A DNA stretch of 6,489 nt, from contig OMQZ01000080.1 in the NCBI GenBank assembly GCA_900313355.1, positions 1 through 6,489 of the forward strand, given 5' to 3'. Both the position numbers and the translations under genes were made by a program. Below the pieces are notes generated by a model that saw nothing but the letters and a program-made list of their open reading frames with translations, was not told the DNA's origin and made no database searches. This document shows, in pieces, positions 1 to 6,434 of this stretch. The stretch is from an uncultured Rhodospirillaceae bacterium (GTDB taxonomy: Bacteria; Pseudomonadota; Alphaproteobacteria; RF32; CAG-239). How positions within the stretch are numbered: position 1 is the first letter of the stretch; each line of letters begins with the position of its first letter.

Positions 1-1110
1 AAAAAAAGTTTTTGTTTCAGGCTGGCAAGAATCACTATCTTTCAAATCCCGAAACTCTTCCAATAATTCTTTTTGCTTTTTAGTCAGCTTTGTAGGCGTT
101 TCAACCTTAACGATAACAAATAAATCGCCTCGTTTGCGTGAATCCATTAAGGGCATTCCCTGCCCCTTAATTTTCAATCTCGTTCCTGTTTGAATACCTT
201 CGGGAATATCAACTTCAACCTTGCTTCCGTCAATTCCCGGAATTTCAACTTTACCCCCCAAAGTTGCACAAACCATTGAAACAGGTATTGCCGTATATAA
301 ATCAGCACCCTCTCTTTCATAAAGCTTATGGGGTTCAATATTTATATAAATATATAAATCTCCTTTAGGCGCTCCTCTCAGACCCGCTTCGCCCTCACCC
401 GCAACGCGCATACGTACATTATCTTCCACACCGGCAGGAATTTTCACATTAATGGTCTTTTCTATTCTCTTAACACCAAGTCCTTTACAGTCTGAACATT
501 TATCTTTGATAATATGTCCTTCGCCTTTACACGACGGACACGTTGTCTCAAAAACGAAAAAGCCGCCTTGTTGCCTTCTGATTTTACCTGTTCCGTGACA
601 GGTTTCACAAACAGGAGCCTCTTGTCCGTTAGCCGTGCCATACCCATGACAAGTTTCACAGACCTCAGTCGTCTTAATTTTTATTTCTTTTTCAACACCG
701 CGAAAAGAATCTTCTAAGCTGATGCTCAAATTATAATTTAAATCAGAGCCTCTTAAATCTCGTCCGCGCCCGGCAGAACGCCCTCCGCCCATAAAATCGG
801 AAAAAATGTTCGAAAAAACATCAGAAAGATCTTCTGCATTAAAGCCAAAGCCCCCCCCGAACGGATTTGAGCCATCCATACCGTTTTGAAAAGCTGCTTT
901 GCCATATCGATCATAAGCCGCACGTTTTTGCTCATCTTTTAGAACTTCATAAGCTTCATTGATTTCTTTAAATTTTTGTTCGGCTGATTTATCTCCGGGA
1001 TTGCGATCCGGATGATATTTCATTGCTTGTTGGCGAAAAGCATGTTTAATTTCATCAGCCGTTGCTGATTGGTTCACCCCTAGCGTTTCGTAATAACTTT
1101 GTTCTGACAT
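1..1110 (-). CDS. dnaJ: Chaperone protein DnaJ (Hsp40), 3' end cut by window edge
   Basis: Co-chaperone that delivers unfolded proteins to DnaK and stimulates its ATPase in the cytoplasm. I translated 370 uninterrupted codons from the ATG at 1110 to base 1. Domains in order: a J domain starting [12 protein letters not shown] with the HPD motif at residues 33-35; a Gly/Phe-rich linker at about 75-115; a zinc domain with all four CxxCxGxG repeats (CETCHGYG at 151, CETCHGTG at 168, CPSCKGEG at 191, CSDCKGLG at 205); then the C-terminal substrate-binding and dimerisation region. Type I DnaJ proteins are usually about 370-385 residues, so only a few codons and the stop should be missing. The start is supported by an AGGG seven bases upstream, which shares bases with the TAG stop of the preceding DHH gene. 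The gene is 9 nt after that gene and so probably co-transcribed. No dnaK is in the window, although dnaK-dnaJ adjacency is common; beyond the left edge cannot be judged. An 8-G run (coding strand) lies in the linker. Confidence 0.97.
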   Translation of the reverse strand, partial: MSEQSYYETLGVNQSATADEIKHAFRQQAMKYHPDRNPGDKSAEQKFKEINEAYEVLKDEQKRAAYDRYGKAAFQNGMDGSNPFGGGFGFNAEDLSDVFSNIFSDFMGGGRSAGRGRDLRGSDLNYNLSISLEDSFRGVEKEIKIKTTEVCETCHGYGTANGQEAPVCETCHGTGKIRRQQGGFFVFETTCPSCKGEGHIIKDKCSDCKGLGVKRIEKTINVKIPAGVEDNVRMRVAGEGEAGLRGAPKGDLYIYINIEPHKLYEREGADLYTAIPVSMVCATLGGKVEIPGIDGSKVEVDIPEGIQTGTRLKIKGQGMPLMDSRKRGDLFVIVKVETPTKLTKKQKELLEEFRDLKDSDSCQPETKTFF

Positions 1111-1119
1111 ATTTTAACC

Positions 1120-2010
1120 CTATTTATTTGTATTTATTAATTTAGGACTAACCCACATTTGACCTTGTCTTAAAAATTCCGGCAACTCTTTTAATCCCGA
1201 AGCACCTGCAGCCCTTGCATGCCCTCCGCCACCGAATTTCATGGCAATTTTAGAAACATCAACATCATCTCTTGCTGTATAGAAAGACAAATTCCAACAA
1301 TTTTTCTTGTTCATAAAGAAATTAATCATAACATCATAGTCTTGAATATCGTCCAAACTGTCATAAAATTCAGAATATCCTTGAGCAATATTAGCGCAAA
1401 TACAACGATACCCTTCATACTCAGTCACAAAAGCTTGAGCCCGAGCTAACCTGTAATTTCGGTTATGAATATACGATAAAATTGCCCTTCCTTTTTCAAC
1501 CATCGGATTAATTTCAACTTCATCACGTATAAGTTGCCCCCAAATTTTTTCATTCGGTTTGTTCACACCCATGGCCTGCATAGCATATTCAAAAGGACGA
1601 ACCCTTTTATCTTCCAAATCGAACACATCATTTAATCCCAACAGTTTAATACCTAAAGGCAATTTCTTTTTGGGATAATAATATTGCCAAGTCAAAATAA
1701 TGGCCGCCGTTCCGACCTGACGAATACCTTTAATTTCCTTTACGCCTTCTTTCACTTTTTGTTCGTATTCTTCAATAATTGACACATGATGATCTATCCA
1801 TGTCAAATCTTTCTTTTGATTAAGCTCGAACATATAATCAAGAGGCAAGGCAATATCACAAATCACTATTTTGTCGTGTTTTTCAATTTCTTCATAAGGA
1901 ATATCGCTGTCATGATTAAAGGGCAAAAACTCGACATCAGGATAAACACTTTTAACGATCGCTGCCGACCCCTTTCCGTCATGATCCGCCATATGATATA
2001 TACACAACAT
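1120..2010 (-). CDS. DHH/DHHA1-family phosphoesterase (nanoRNase/oligoribonuclease-like)
   Basis: A 296-residue predicted cytoplasmic metal-dependent phosphoesterase. The N-terminal DHH domain shows motif I as HMADHDG (residues 6-12, H6/D9/D11 as likely metal ligands), motif II as ICDIA with D52, motif III as the signature DHH at 73-75 (WIDHHVS), a GTAA turn at 100-103, and a likely motif IV Asp in LGLNDVFDL (D128). The C-terminal DHHA1 domain carries GGGGHARAAGA at 260-270, the substrate-binding loop. Both domains look complete. DHH/DHHA1 proteins include NrnA/NrnB nanoRNases, pApA and cyclic-dinucleotide phosphodiesterases and RecJ; this protein is too short for RecJ and too plain for a membrane GdpP. 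From memory, the pattern WIDHH ... LTWQY ... LG..DV.D ... PF.Y.M resembles a distinct subfamily of small bacterial and phage DHH proteins with no assigned substrate, so family is sure but substrate is not. The start is fixed by AAAGGA seven bases upstream. It lies 14 nt after the MBL gene and 9 nt before dnaJ. Confidence 0.9.
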   Translation of the reverse strand: MLCIYHMADHDGKGSAAIVKSVYPDVEFLPFNHDSDIPYEEIEKHDKIVICDIALPLDYMFELNQKKDLTWIDHHVSIIEEYEQKVKEGVKEIKGIRQVGTAAIILTWQYYYPKKKLPLGIKLLGLNDVFDLEDKRVRPFEYAMQAMGVNKPNEKIWGQLIRDEVEINPMVEKGRAILSYIHNRNYRLARAQAFVTEYEGYRCICANIAQGYSEFYDSLDDIQDYDVMINFFMNKKNCWNLSFYTARDDVDVSKIAMKFGGGGHARAAGASGLKELPEFLRQGQMWVSPKLINTNK

Positions 2011-2017
2011 ACCTGTT

Positions 2018-2023
2018 TCCTTT
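2018..2023 (-). promoter_or_regulatory. Ribosome binding site of the DHH gene
   Basis: AAAGGA on the minus strand, with a 7-nt spacer to the ATG at 2010. It occupies the 14-nt gap after the MBL-hydrolase stop (2025-2027). Together with the conserved motif I only five residues into the protein, it settles the start codon. Confidence 0.7.
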
Positions 2024-2024
2024 C

Positions 2025-2816
2025 TTAAAATTCAACAACCATCCCGTCATACGCCGGAAACACATCATCCGGTGTTAAAAGATTAACTCGATCATAATCA
2101 CATTCTGCAGCCATGTGATTGATAATCGTTCGCTCAGGTTTTATCAGATTAACATATTCTAAAAGTTTATCAAGTTCCATATGATATTTTTTAGGATATT
2201 GTGATTTAATAACGGTCAACGGAAGAATTAAAATCTTAGGTTTGATTTTAATCAAATCCAAACCCTCTTGAGAAATCTGAGCGCAATCGGCCACATATAC
2301 AACTTCTCCATCATTAAAAACATATCCGTTTGAAGCGACTGTATGCCCTTCAAGTTTCAAGAGACTGACTTTTAGATCATCAATATATAGAGGTTCCTCT
2401 TTTATAATATGCGCATTTAAGCTTGCCTTAAATATACCATTGCCCGAAGAAATACTTTCACCGATCAAATAAGCAAAGCGCGTTTTAATAGCAGCTATCG
2501 TATTTTCAGATCCGTATATATCAAGAGATGTACCGCTGATACGATTAATCTCCCTTAAATCATCAATTCCATGTAAATGATCTGCGTGTGCGTGTGTATA
2601 AAAAACGGCATCCAACCGTCGAATACCGGCATCCAACAATTGCGTACGTAAATCCGGAGAGGTATCTATTAAAAAAGATTTTCCGCTAAGTTCAATGTAC
2701 GTACCTATCCTTTTGCGCCTGTTTTTCGGATTGTTCGGATTACATGCGCCCCATCCTCTTGAGACAGAGGGAACGCCGGGAGCAGCCCCCGTCCCCATTA
2801 TGATTATTTTATTCAT
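2025..2816 (-). CDS. PhnP-like metallo-beta-lactamase-fold hydrolase
   Basis: A 263-residue MBL-fold enzyme of the PhnP / RNase Z-like branch, presumably cytoplasmic with two catalytic metal ions. Visible motifs: N-terminal MGTGAAPGVPSV (7-18), GWGACNPNNPKNRR (21-34), DTSPDLR (51-57), the HxHxDH core THAHADHLHGID (H75, H77, D79, H80), H158 in EGHT, D177 in YVADC, and H234 in INHM. This completes the seven-ligand set expected for a dinuclear site. H212 (KYHMEL) sits where PhnP has its catalytic histidine. E. coli PhnP (252 residues) cleaves cyclic phosphate diesters in the C-P lyase pathway, but no phn genes occur here. In alphaproteobacteria this gene normally follows tatD, so a general phosphodiesterase role is likelier than phosphonate use. 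The segment before H212 (LPLTVIKSQYPKKYH) lacks the usual DxLR..PHPTH-like wording. The start overlaps the tatD stop by 4 nt (ATGA), implying translational coupling. Confidence 0.9.
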   Translation of the reverse strand: MNKIIIMGTGAAPGVPSVSRGWGACNPNNPKNRRKRIGTYIELSGKSFLIDTSPDLRTQLLDAGIRRLDAVFYTHAHADHLHGIDDLREINRISGTSLDIYGSENTIAAIKTRFAYLIGESISSGNGIFKASLNAHIIKEEPLYIDDLKVSLLKLEGHTVASNGYVFNDGEVVYVADCAQISQEGLDLIKIKPKILILPLTVIKSQYPKKYHMELDKLLEYVNLIKPERTIINHMAAECDYDRVNLLTPDDVFPAYDGMVVEF

Positions 2817-3592
2817 AGCTTTTTTGCCTTTTGAAACAATTTAAAAAAATTATCCGTTGTCACTTGTGATATATAAGAAAAATCGACTTGTTTAATATCT
2901 GCTAAAACTTGGGCAGTATGCACAACAAAAGAAGGTTCATTCGTCTTTCCGCGCATTGGCACCGGAGCTAAATAAGGCGTATCTGTTTCAACAAGGAGCC
3001 GATGAAGCTCAATTTGTTCAAAATGATTGCGCAATTGTGATGCATTCTTAAAAGTAATCATACCGGAAGCCGAAATATAAAATCCTATATTCAATGCTTC
3101 TTTTGCAAGTTCCAGACCGGAGCTGTAACTATGAATCACACCGCTAAACGGTTTTTTCTTATACGCATCCGAAAGCAAAGTCATTGTATCAGCATCTGCT
3201 TCTCTTGTATGCACAATAACAGGAAGCCCGCTTTCTTGTGAGGCTCTTATCATTTCTTTGAAAACTTTAATCTGCACATCTCTCGGCGAAAAGTCATAAA
3301 AATAATCAAGCCCGCATTCACCGATCGCCACGACAAAAGGATTGACCGTATTCTTTAACACATCTTCTGCTTTAATTTCATAAAAATCTTTAGCATCATG
3401 GGGATGAACACCGGCCGCCGTAAAAACACAAGGAAAGCGTTCACAAATATTTTTTTGAATATCAAACTCATCAAATCTGGAACCTGCATTTAAAAAATAA
3501 CAAACGCCGGCATTTTTTGCTCGTTCAATAACGCAATCTATTTGATTATAAATTTCCGCACTTGAAAGATGACAATGGCTATCAACCAACAT
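2813..3592 (-). CDS. TatD-family metal-dependent hydrolase (probable DNase)
   Basis: A 259-residue TIM-barrel amidohydrolase-like enzyme; E. coli TatD and its paralogues YcfH and YjjV are Mg-dependent 3'-5' exonucleases or deoxyribonucleases. Family motifs appear in order: DSHCHL at 4-9 (H6, H8), GVHPHDA at 61-67, IGECGLDY at 90-97 (metal-bridging E92), HTREA at 128-132, H154, ETDTPYLAP at 202-210 (D204), RGKTNEP at 214-220, and a C-terminal TTDNFFKLF. All expected metal ligands are present and the length is normal. The fourth motif reads HSYSSG where HCFTG or HCFSG is usual. The ATG lies 11 nt inside the end of holB, preceded by a purine-rich AAAGGCGG, and the stop overlaps the MBL gene by 4 nt. 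Its place after holB fits the YcfH-type TatD linked to holB in many bacteria (in E. coli tmk-holB-ycfH), which favours that paralogue over the tat-operon tatD. Confidence 0.95.
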   Translation of the reverse strand: MLVDSHCHLSSAEIYNQIDCVIERAKNAGVCYFLNAGSRFDEFDIQKNICERFPCVFTAAGVHPHDAKDFYEIKAEDVLKNTVNPFVVAIGECGLDYFYDFSPRDVQIKVFKEMIRASQESGLPVIVHTREADADTMTLLSDAYKKKPFSGVIHSYSSGLELAKEALNIGFYISASGMITFKNASQLRNHFEQIELHRLLVETDTPYLAPVPMRGKTNEPSFVVHTAQVLADIKQVDFSYISQVTTDNFFKLFQKAKKL

Positions 3593-4637
3593 TTGACACC
3601 GCCTTTGTAACCGAGTGGCAAATATGAATAATGGCTTGTCTCTTGTCCATATTTAACCCTATAACATCCTGATTTTGTTTCAAAATATCCGCATATAGCG
3701 CAAACAGTTCGTCAACATGTTCACCTGATTTGATCATTTCCGAAATAAATTGCAACATCAAGTTTATAACAAGCTCCCAAATATTCTCATCACTTGCTGC
3801 CAAATTGGCAAGTTCCAATCCCTCTGACAAATCAAAGCGTTCCCCCGAACAAAAAACAGATTTTATGGTCTGATAGATCTCTAAGGCATCATAATGCGCA
3901 TAATCAAGCGCACGACCAATACTTCCTTGGCTTATTTTTGCCAAATCAACAACTTTCTTTTCTGATAATTCCGGAAGATATCTCCTCAATAAGGTTGCCA
4001 CGCATTCTTGAGACAGAACATCTAAATGCAACCTCGAACAGCGCGAACGAATAGTCGGCAAAAGTTTCGACGGATTATGTGAAATAAGTAACAACACACT
4101 TTTTTCCGGAGGCTCTTCCAAAATTTTTAAAATAGCATTGGCACTGGCCGTGTTCAAATCATCAACACTGTCAATTAAAACAACGCGCCATGAGCCGTCA
4201 AAAGATTTTTTGCTCAAAAATTGATTAATCTCTCTGATTTCATCAACTTTTATAACAGCCGATCTTTTTAAAGATTGCAAATCATCTTCATCCATCGGCT
4301 CACCATCACGAATGGCCTTAATAACTTTCTTTTTATCCGTTTCGGTATAACCTCTTTCAATTAACTTAAAATTAGGATGAGAACCGCCTGAAATTTGAGA
4401 AAAGACCGGGTTCGTTTCCAAAATATTAAGAGAAACACATTTTGAATAGTCACTTTCATTTGTCGCAAGCAAAAAACGGGCGATTTTATAAGCAAACGTT
4501 GCCTTTCCGATACCTTTCATACCATCAATCAAAAAAGCATGATGAAGTGTTTTACGTTTAACACAATCCAAAAACAACTTTTCGGCTTTTTCATGACCGA
4601 TTAAGTATGAATTATCTTTCGGAGAAATATATGCCAT
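3582..4637 (-). CDS. holB: DNA polymerase III, delta' subunit (clamp loader)
   Basis: Delta' is the stator of the clamp loader that opens the beta clamp and places it on primed DNA. This 351-residue protein has an N-terminal AAA+ fold: IGHEKAEK near 13-20, HHAFLIDG and a Walker A-like loop GMKGIGKAT at 39-47, HPNF at 87-90, a Walker B-region strand VVLIDSVDDLN at 152-162, ANAILKILEEPP at 166-177, and the clamp-loader SRC motif within LLPTIRSRC at 192-200. The rest is the helical lid and collar domain. The zinc-binding Cys cluster of E. coli delta' and DnaX is absent: in the stretch where it would fall, only C67 is seen. I recall this zinc-free form, with an insert between HPN and the RVVLID strand (about 91-150), from alphaproteobacteria. 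DnaX is ruled out by size and by lacking the zinc module and extended C-terminus. The gene begins 3 nt after tmk with only a weak AGGA close to the ATG, suggesting coupling to tmk translation. Confidence 0.95.
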   Translation of the reverse strand: MAYISPKDNSYLIGHEKAEKLFLDCVKRKTLHHAFLIDGMKGIGKATFAYKIARFLLATNESDYSKCVSLNILETNPVFSQISGGSHPNFKLIERGYTETDKKKVIKAIRDGEPMDEDDLQSLKRSAVIKVDEIREINQFLSKKSFDGSWRVVLIDSVDDLNTASANAILKILEEPPEKSVLLLISHNPSKLLPTIRSRCSRLHLDVLSQECVATLLRRYLPELSEKKVVDLAKISQGSIGRALDYAHYDALEIYQTIKSVFCSGERFDLSEGLELANLAASDENIWELVINLMLQFISEMIKSGEHVDELFALYADILKQNQDVIGLNMDKRQAIIHICHSVTKAVSNVG

Positions 4638-4640
4638 ATC

Positions 4641-5285
4641 CTACAAGCCAAACCTTTCTTGAATAAGTTTAACGATATCAGAGTGGAGGTTTTCAACAGA
4701 TTGATCGGCATTCAGCACACGGCATCTAAGCGGTTCATTTCGGGCAATTTCCAAATACCCCAAGCGCAAATTTTTATGCCATTGTAAAACGCGATTTTCA
4801 TTTCTTGTTTCTTGAACATCCATTGTTGACGCCTTCTTAAAAGAGCGTGCCAAACCGATTTCGGGATCAATATCTAAAATAATCGTCAAATCCGGCTTAA
4901 AATCGCCGACAGAAAAACGATAAAGCATCTCAATGTTCTCTTTAGATAAACGCTTATCATAGGCATAATACTGATATGCCATTGTTGAATCGGCAAAACG
5001 ATCACTGATAACCCATTTCCCCTCTTTAAGAGCCGGCCAAACTTTTTGAGTCATATGAATGCGTCTGTCAGCAAAAAACAACAGGGCTTCGGCATTTGCG
5101 TCCATCTTATCGGCAGAGCCTTGAACAAGGAGCTTTCTGAGTTCTAATCCGATAGGTGTGCCGCCGGGTTCTTTAGTAACAATGACATCAATACCTTTTG
5201 AAACCAAAAATTGATTCAAAAGGGCAATCTGCGTTGATTTTCCGCTACCTTCCCCGCCCTCGAAAGTAATGAACGGTGCTTTCAT
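4641..5285 (-). CDS. tmk: Thymidylate kinase (dTMP kinase)
   Basis: Phosphorylates dTMP to dTDP with ATP, the step feeding dTTP synthesis from both de novo and salvage routes, in the cytoplasm. At 214 residues it has the usual bacterial length. Motifs: a P-loop FEGGEGSGKST at 8-18 (K16), the dTMP-site loop TKEPGGT at 37-43, LLFFADRRIH at 68-77, the DRx motif in ISDRFADSTMAYQ (D95, R96), ILDIDPEIGLAR at 136-147 leading into the lid, and ETRNE at 159-163 followed by LRLGYLEIA, matching the familiar R.E ... R.GYL.IA segment. The P-loop shown lacks the extra Arg of yeast-type (type I) enzymes, so catalysis would rely on lid basic residues as in the E. coli type. The ATG overlaps the carboxypeptidase stop by one base (TAATG) and is preceded by AGAGG nine bases upstream inside that gene. 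The tmk-holB pairing is very widely conserved in bacteria and supports both assignments. Confidence 0.97.
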   Translation of the reverse strand: MKAPFITFEGGEGSGKSTQIALLNQFLVSKGIDVIVTKEPGGTPIGLELRKLLVQGSADKMDANAEALLFFADRRIHMTQKVWPALKEGKWVISDRFADSTMAYQYYAYDKRLSKENIEMLYRFSVGDFKPDLTIILDIDPEIGLARSFKKASTMDVQETRNENRVLQWHKNLRLGYLEIARNEPLRCRVLNADQSVENLHSDIVKLIQERFGL

Positions 5286-6421
5286 TATTTGTTACCTCTG
5301 ATATAATATTTGGCATTTTCAATAATCTTTTTAAGCAGACCTATACGAGCGACATCTTTAGCCGCAACCAATTGAATGGTTTTTACATCACCTGAAGGCG
5401 CAATCAATTCTGCCACGCCGACAGCGCTGCCTTTCTTAATCGGAGCAACCAAGGGTTCATTATAAATCACCTTAATGCGATAATTCTTAATTTGATTTTT
5501 TTGCAAAGTCAAAAGAACATCATCAGAAACGACCATATCAACAGTCTTATCCTTGCCATACCAAACTTTTGCTTTTTCGAGGGTGGTACCTTTTGATAAA
5601 ACTTTATAATTACCAAATTCTCTAAAACCGTAACTCATTAAGCGTTCTGATTCTTCCGAACGTTCTTTGTTGCTGCTCAATCCGCCCACAACTTCTATTA
5701 AACGTCGTCCGCCACGCACGGCAGAACCTGTCAAACAAAAGCCGGCTTCTTCCGTATGCCCCGTCTTTAAACCGTCTGCGCCTGTCATTGAATATAAGAG
5801 CGGATTACGATTACCTTGTTTAATACCGTTATGAACAAACTCTTTTTCTTGAAAAATATGATAATATTCCGGATATTCTTTAATAATTTCTCTTGCTAAA
5901 ATAGCTAAATCTTCTGCGGACATACGCTGGTTCTCGTCAGGCAAACCGGTCGAATTGGCAAAAATAGAATTTTTCAAACCGATTTTGTGAGCTGTTTCAT
6001 TCATCAAAGATGCAAAATCCTCTTCTGAGCCGGCAATATTTTCCGCCGCAACAATACAAGCATCATTTCCCGATTGAACAATAATTCCACGGAGCAAATC
6101 ATCTACCTTAACGTTTTCGCCTATTTTCAAAAACATTGTAGAGCCGCCACTCGCCGCACCGCCTTTACGCCACGCGTTTTCACTAACCGTAAACTCATCG
6201 TCAAGTGAGAGCAAACCGCTTTTAAGTCTGTCGAAAATAATATAAACGGTCATCAATTTGCTCATAGAAGCCGGCGCCATTTGATCCTGATGATTTTTAG
6301 TATAGATATATGTCCCCGTATCAAAATCCATCAAAATTGCATTTCTGGCAGCTGTTTCAAAAGCATAACCGTTTGAAACAAACAAAAGACTAAAAACAAC
6401 CGGTAAAACTATTTTTTTCAA
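5285..6421 (-). CDS. D-alanyl-D-alanine carboxypeptidase (PBP5/6-type, peptidase S11)
   Basis: A low-molecular-mass penicillin-binding protein that trims the terminal D-Ala from peptidoglycan pentapeptides in the periplasm. The 378-residue product begins with a signal peptide (MKK, hydrophobic stretch to about 15, probable cleavage after GYA at 18-20). Catalytic motifs: SxxK as SMSK with nucleophile S52 and K55, SGN at 117-119, and KTG at 219-221 within DGLKTGHTEEAG. A beta-rich PBP5 C-terminal domain follows (about 275-352), then a basic amphipathic tail (about 355-378) typical of membrane-surface anchoring in this family. The start is TTG, not ATG: AAGGAG lies 7 nt upstream, and the next in-frame ATG (residue 31) would remove the signal peptide. 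The gene follows the SPOR-domain fragment by 11 nt and overlaps tmk by 1 nt. In alphaproteobacteria this gene is often called dacC or dacF; I leave the symbol open because those names are used inconsistently. Confidence 0.96.
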   Translation of the reverse strand: MKKIVLPVVFSLLFVSNGYAFETAARNAILMDFDTGTYIYTKNHQDQMAPASMSKLMTVYIIFDRLKSGLLSLDDEFTVSENAWRKGGAASGGSTMFLKIGENVKVDDLLRGIIVQSGNDACIVAAENIAGSEEDFASLMNETAHKIGLKNSIFANSTGLPDENQRMSAEDLAILAREIIKEYPEYYHIFQEKEFVHNGIKQGNRNPLLYSMTGADGLKTGHTEEAGFCLTGSAVRGGRRLIEVVGGLSSNKERSEESERLMSYGFREFGNYKVLSKGTTLEKAKVWYGKDKTVDMVVSDDVLLTLQKNQIKNYRIKVIYNEPLVAPIKKGSAVGVAELIAPSGDVKTIQLVAAKDVARIGLLKKIIENAKYYIRGNK

Positions 6422-6428
6422 TTTTTTT

Positions 6429-6434
6429 CTCCTT
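6429..6434 (-). promoter_or_regulatory. Strong ribosome binding site supporting the TTG start of the carboxypeptidase gene
   Basis: A consensus-like AAGGAG on the minus strand, separated by seven A residues from the TTG at 6421-6419. Its first two bases are the last two of the TAA stop of the upstream gene (6435-6433). Quality and spacing make it the deciding evidence for the non-ATG start. Confidence 0.85.

Noticed and set aside
462..935. Short minus-strand open frames inside the dnaJ region (462-659 and 753-935) and a plus-strand one at 514-717
   Set aside because: The dnaJ frame is open and fully conserved across this stretch, including all zinc motifs; these are out-of-frame shadows with no ribosome binding site or recognisable domain.
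1..1110. A frameshift or degraded dnaJ, since the gene is not closed within the window
   Set aside because: Codon-by-codon translation from 1110 to 1 is open and conserved throughout; it simply runs off the edge.
1111..1200. Possible heat-shock (sigma-32-type) promoter just upstream of dnaJ
   Set aside because: I looked for a CTTG-type -35 with a suitably spaced -10 in the end of the DHH gene and found only AT-rich sequence without a convincing pair.
1219..2028. Plus-strand open frames opposite the DHH gene (1219-1449 and 1786-2028)
   Set aside because: They are antisense to a gene with complete conserved motifs and look like complements of its codons; no supporting signal was seen.
2025..2816. 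MBL gene as phnP of a phosphonate C-P lyase pathway
   Set aside because: No other phn genes are present and the tatD-linked position is, from memory, usual for this family in alphaproteobacteria.
3794..4054. Plus-strand open frame opposite holB
   Set aside because: Antisense shadow of the delta' coding region with no recognisable domain.
2018..5287. Possible alternative genetic code (TGA as Trp), known in some reduced alphaproteobacteria
   Set aside because: TGA ends holB and tatD exactly at family-typical lengths, so the standard bacterial code applies.
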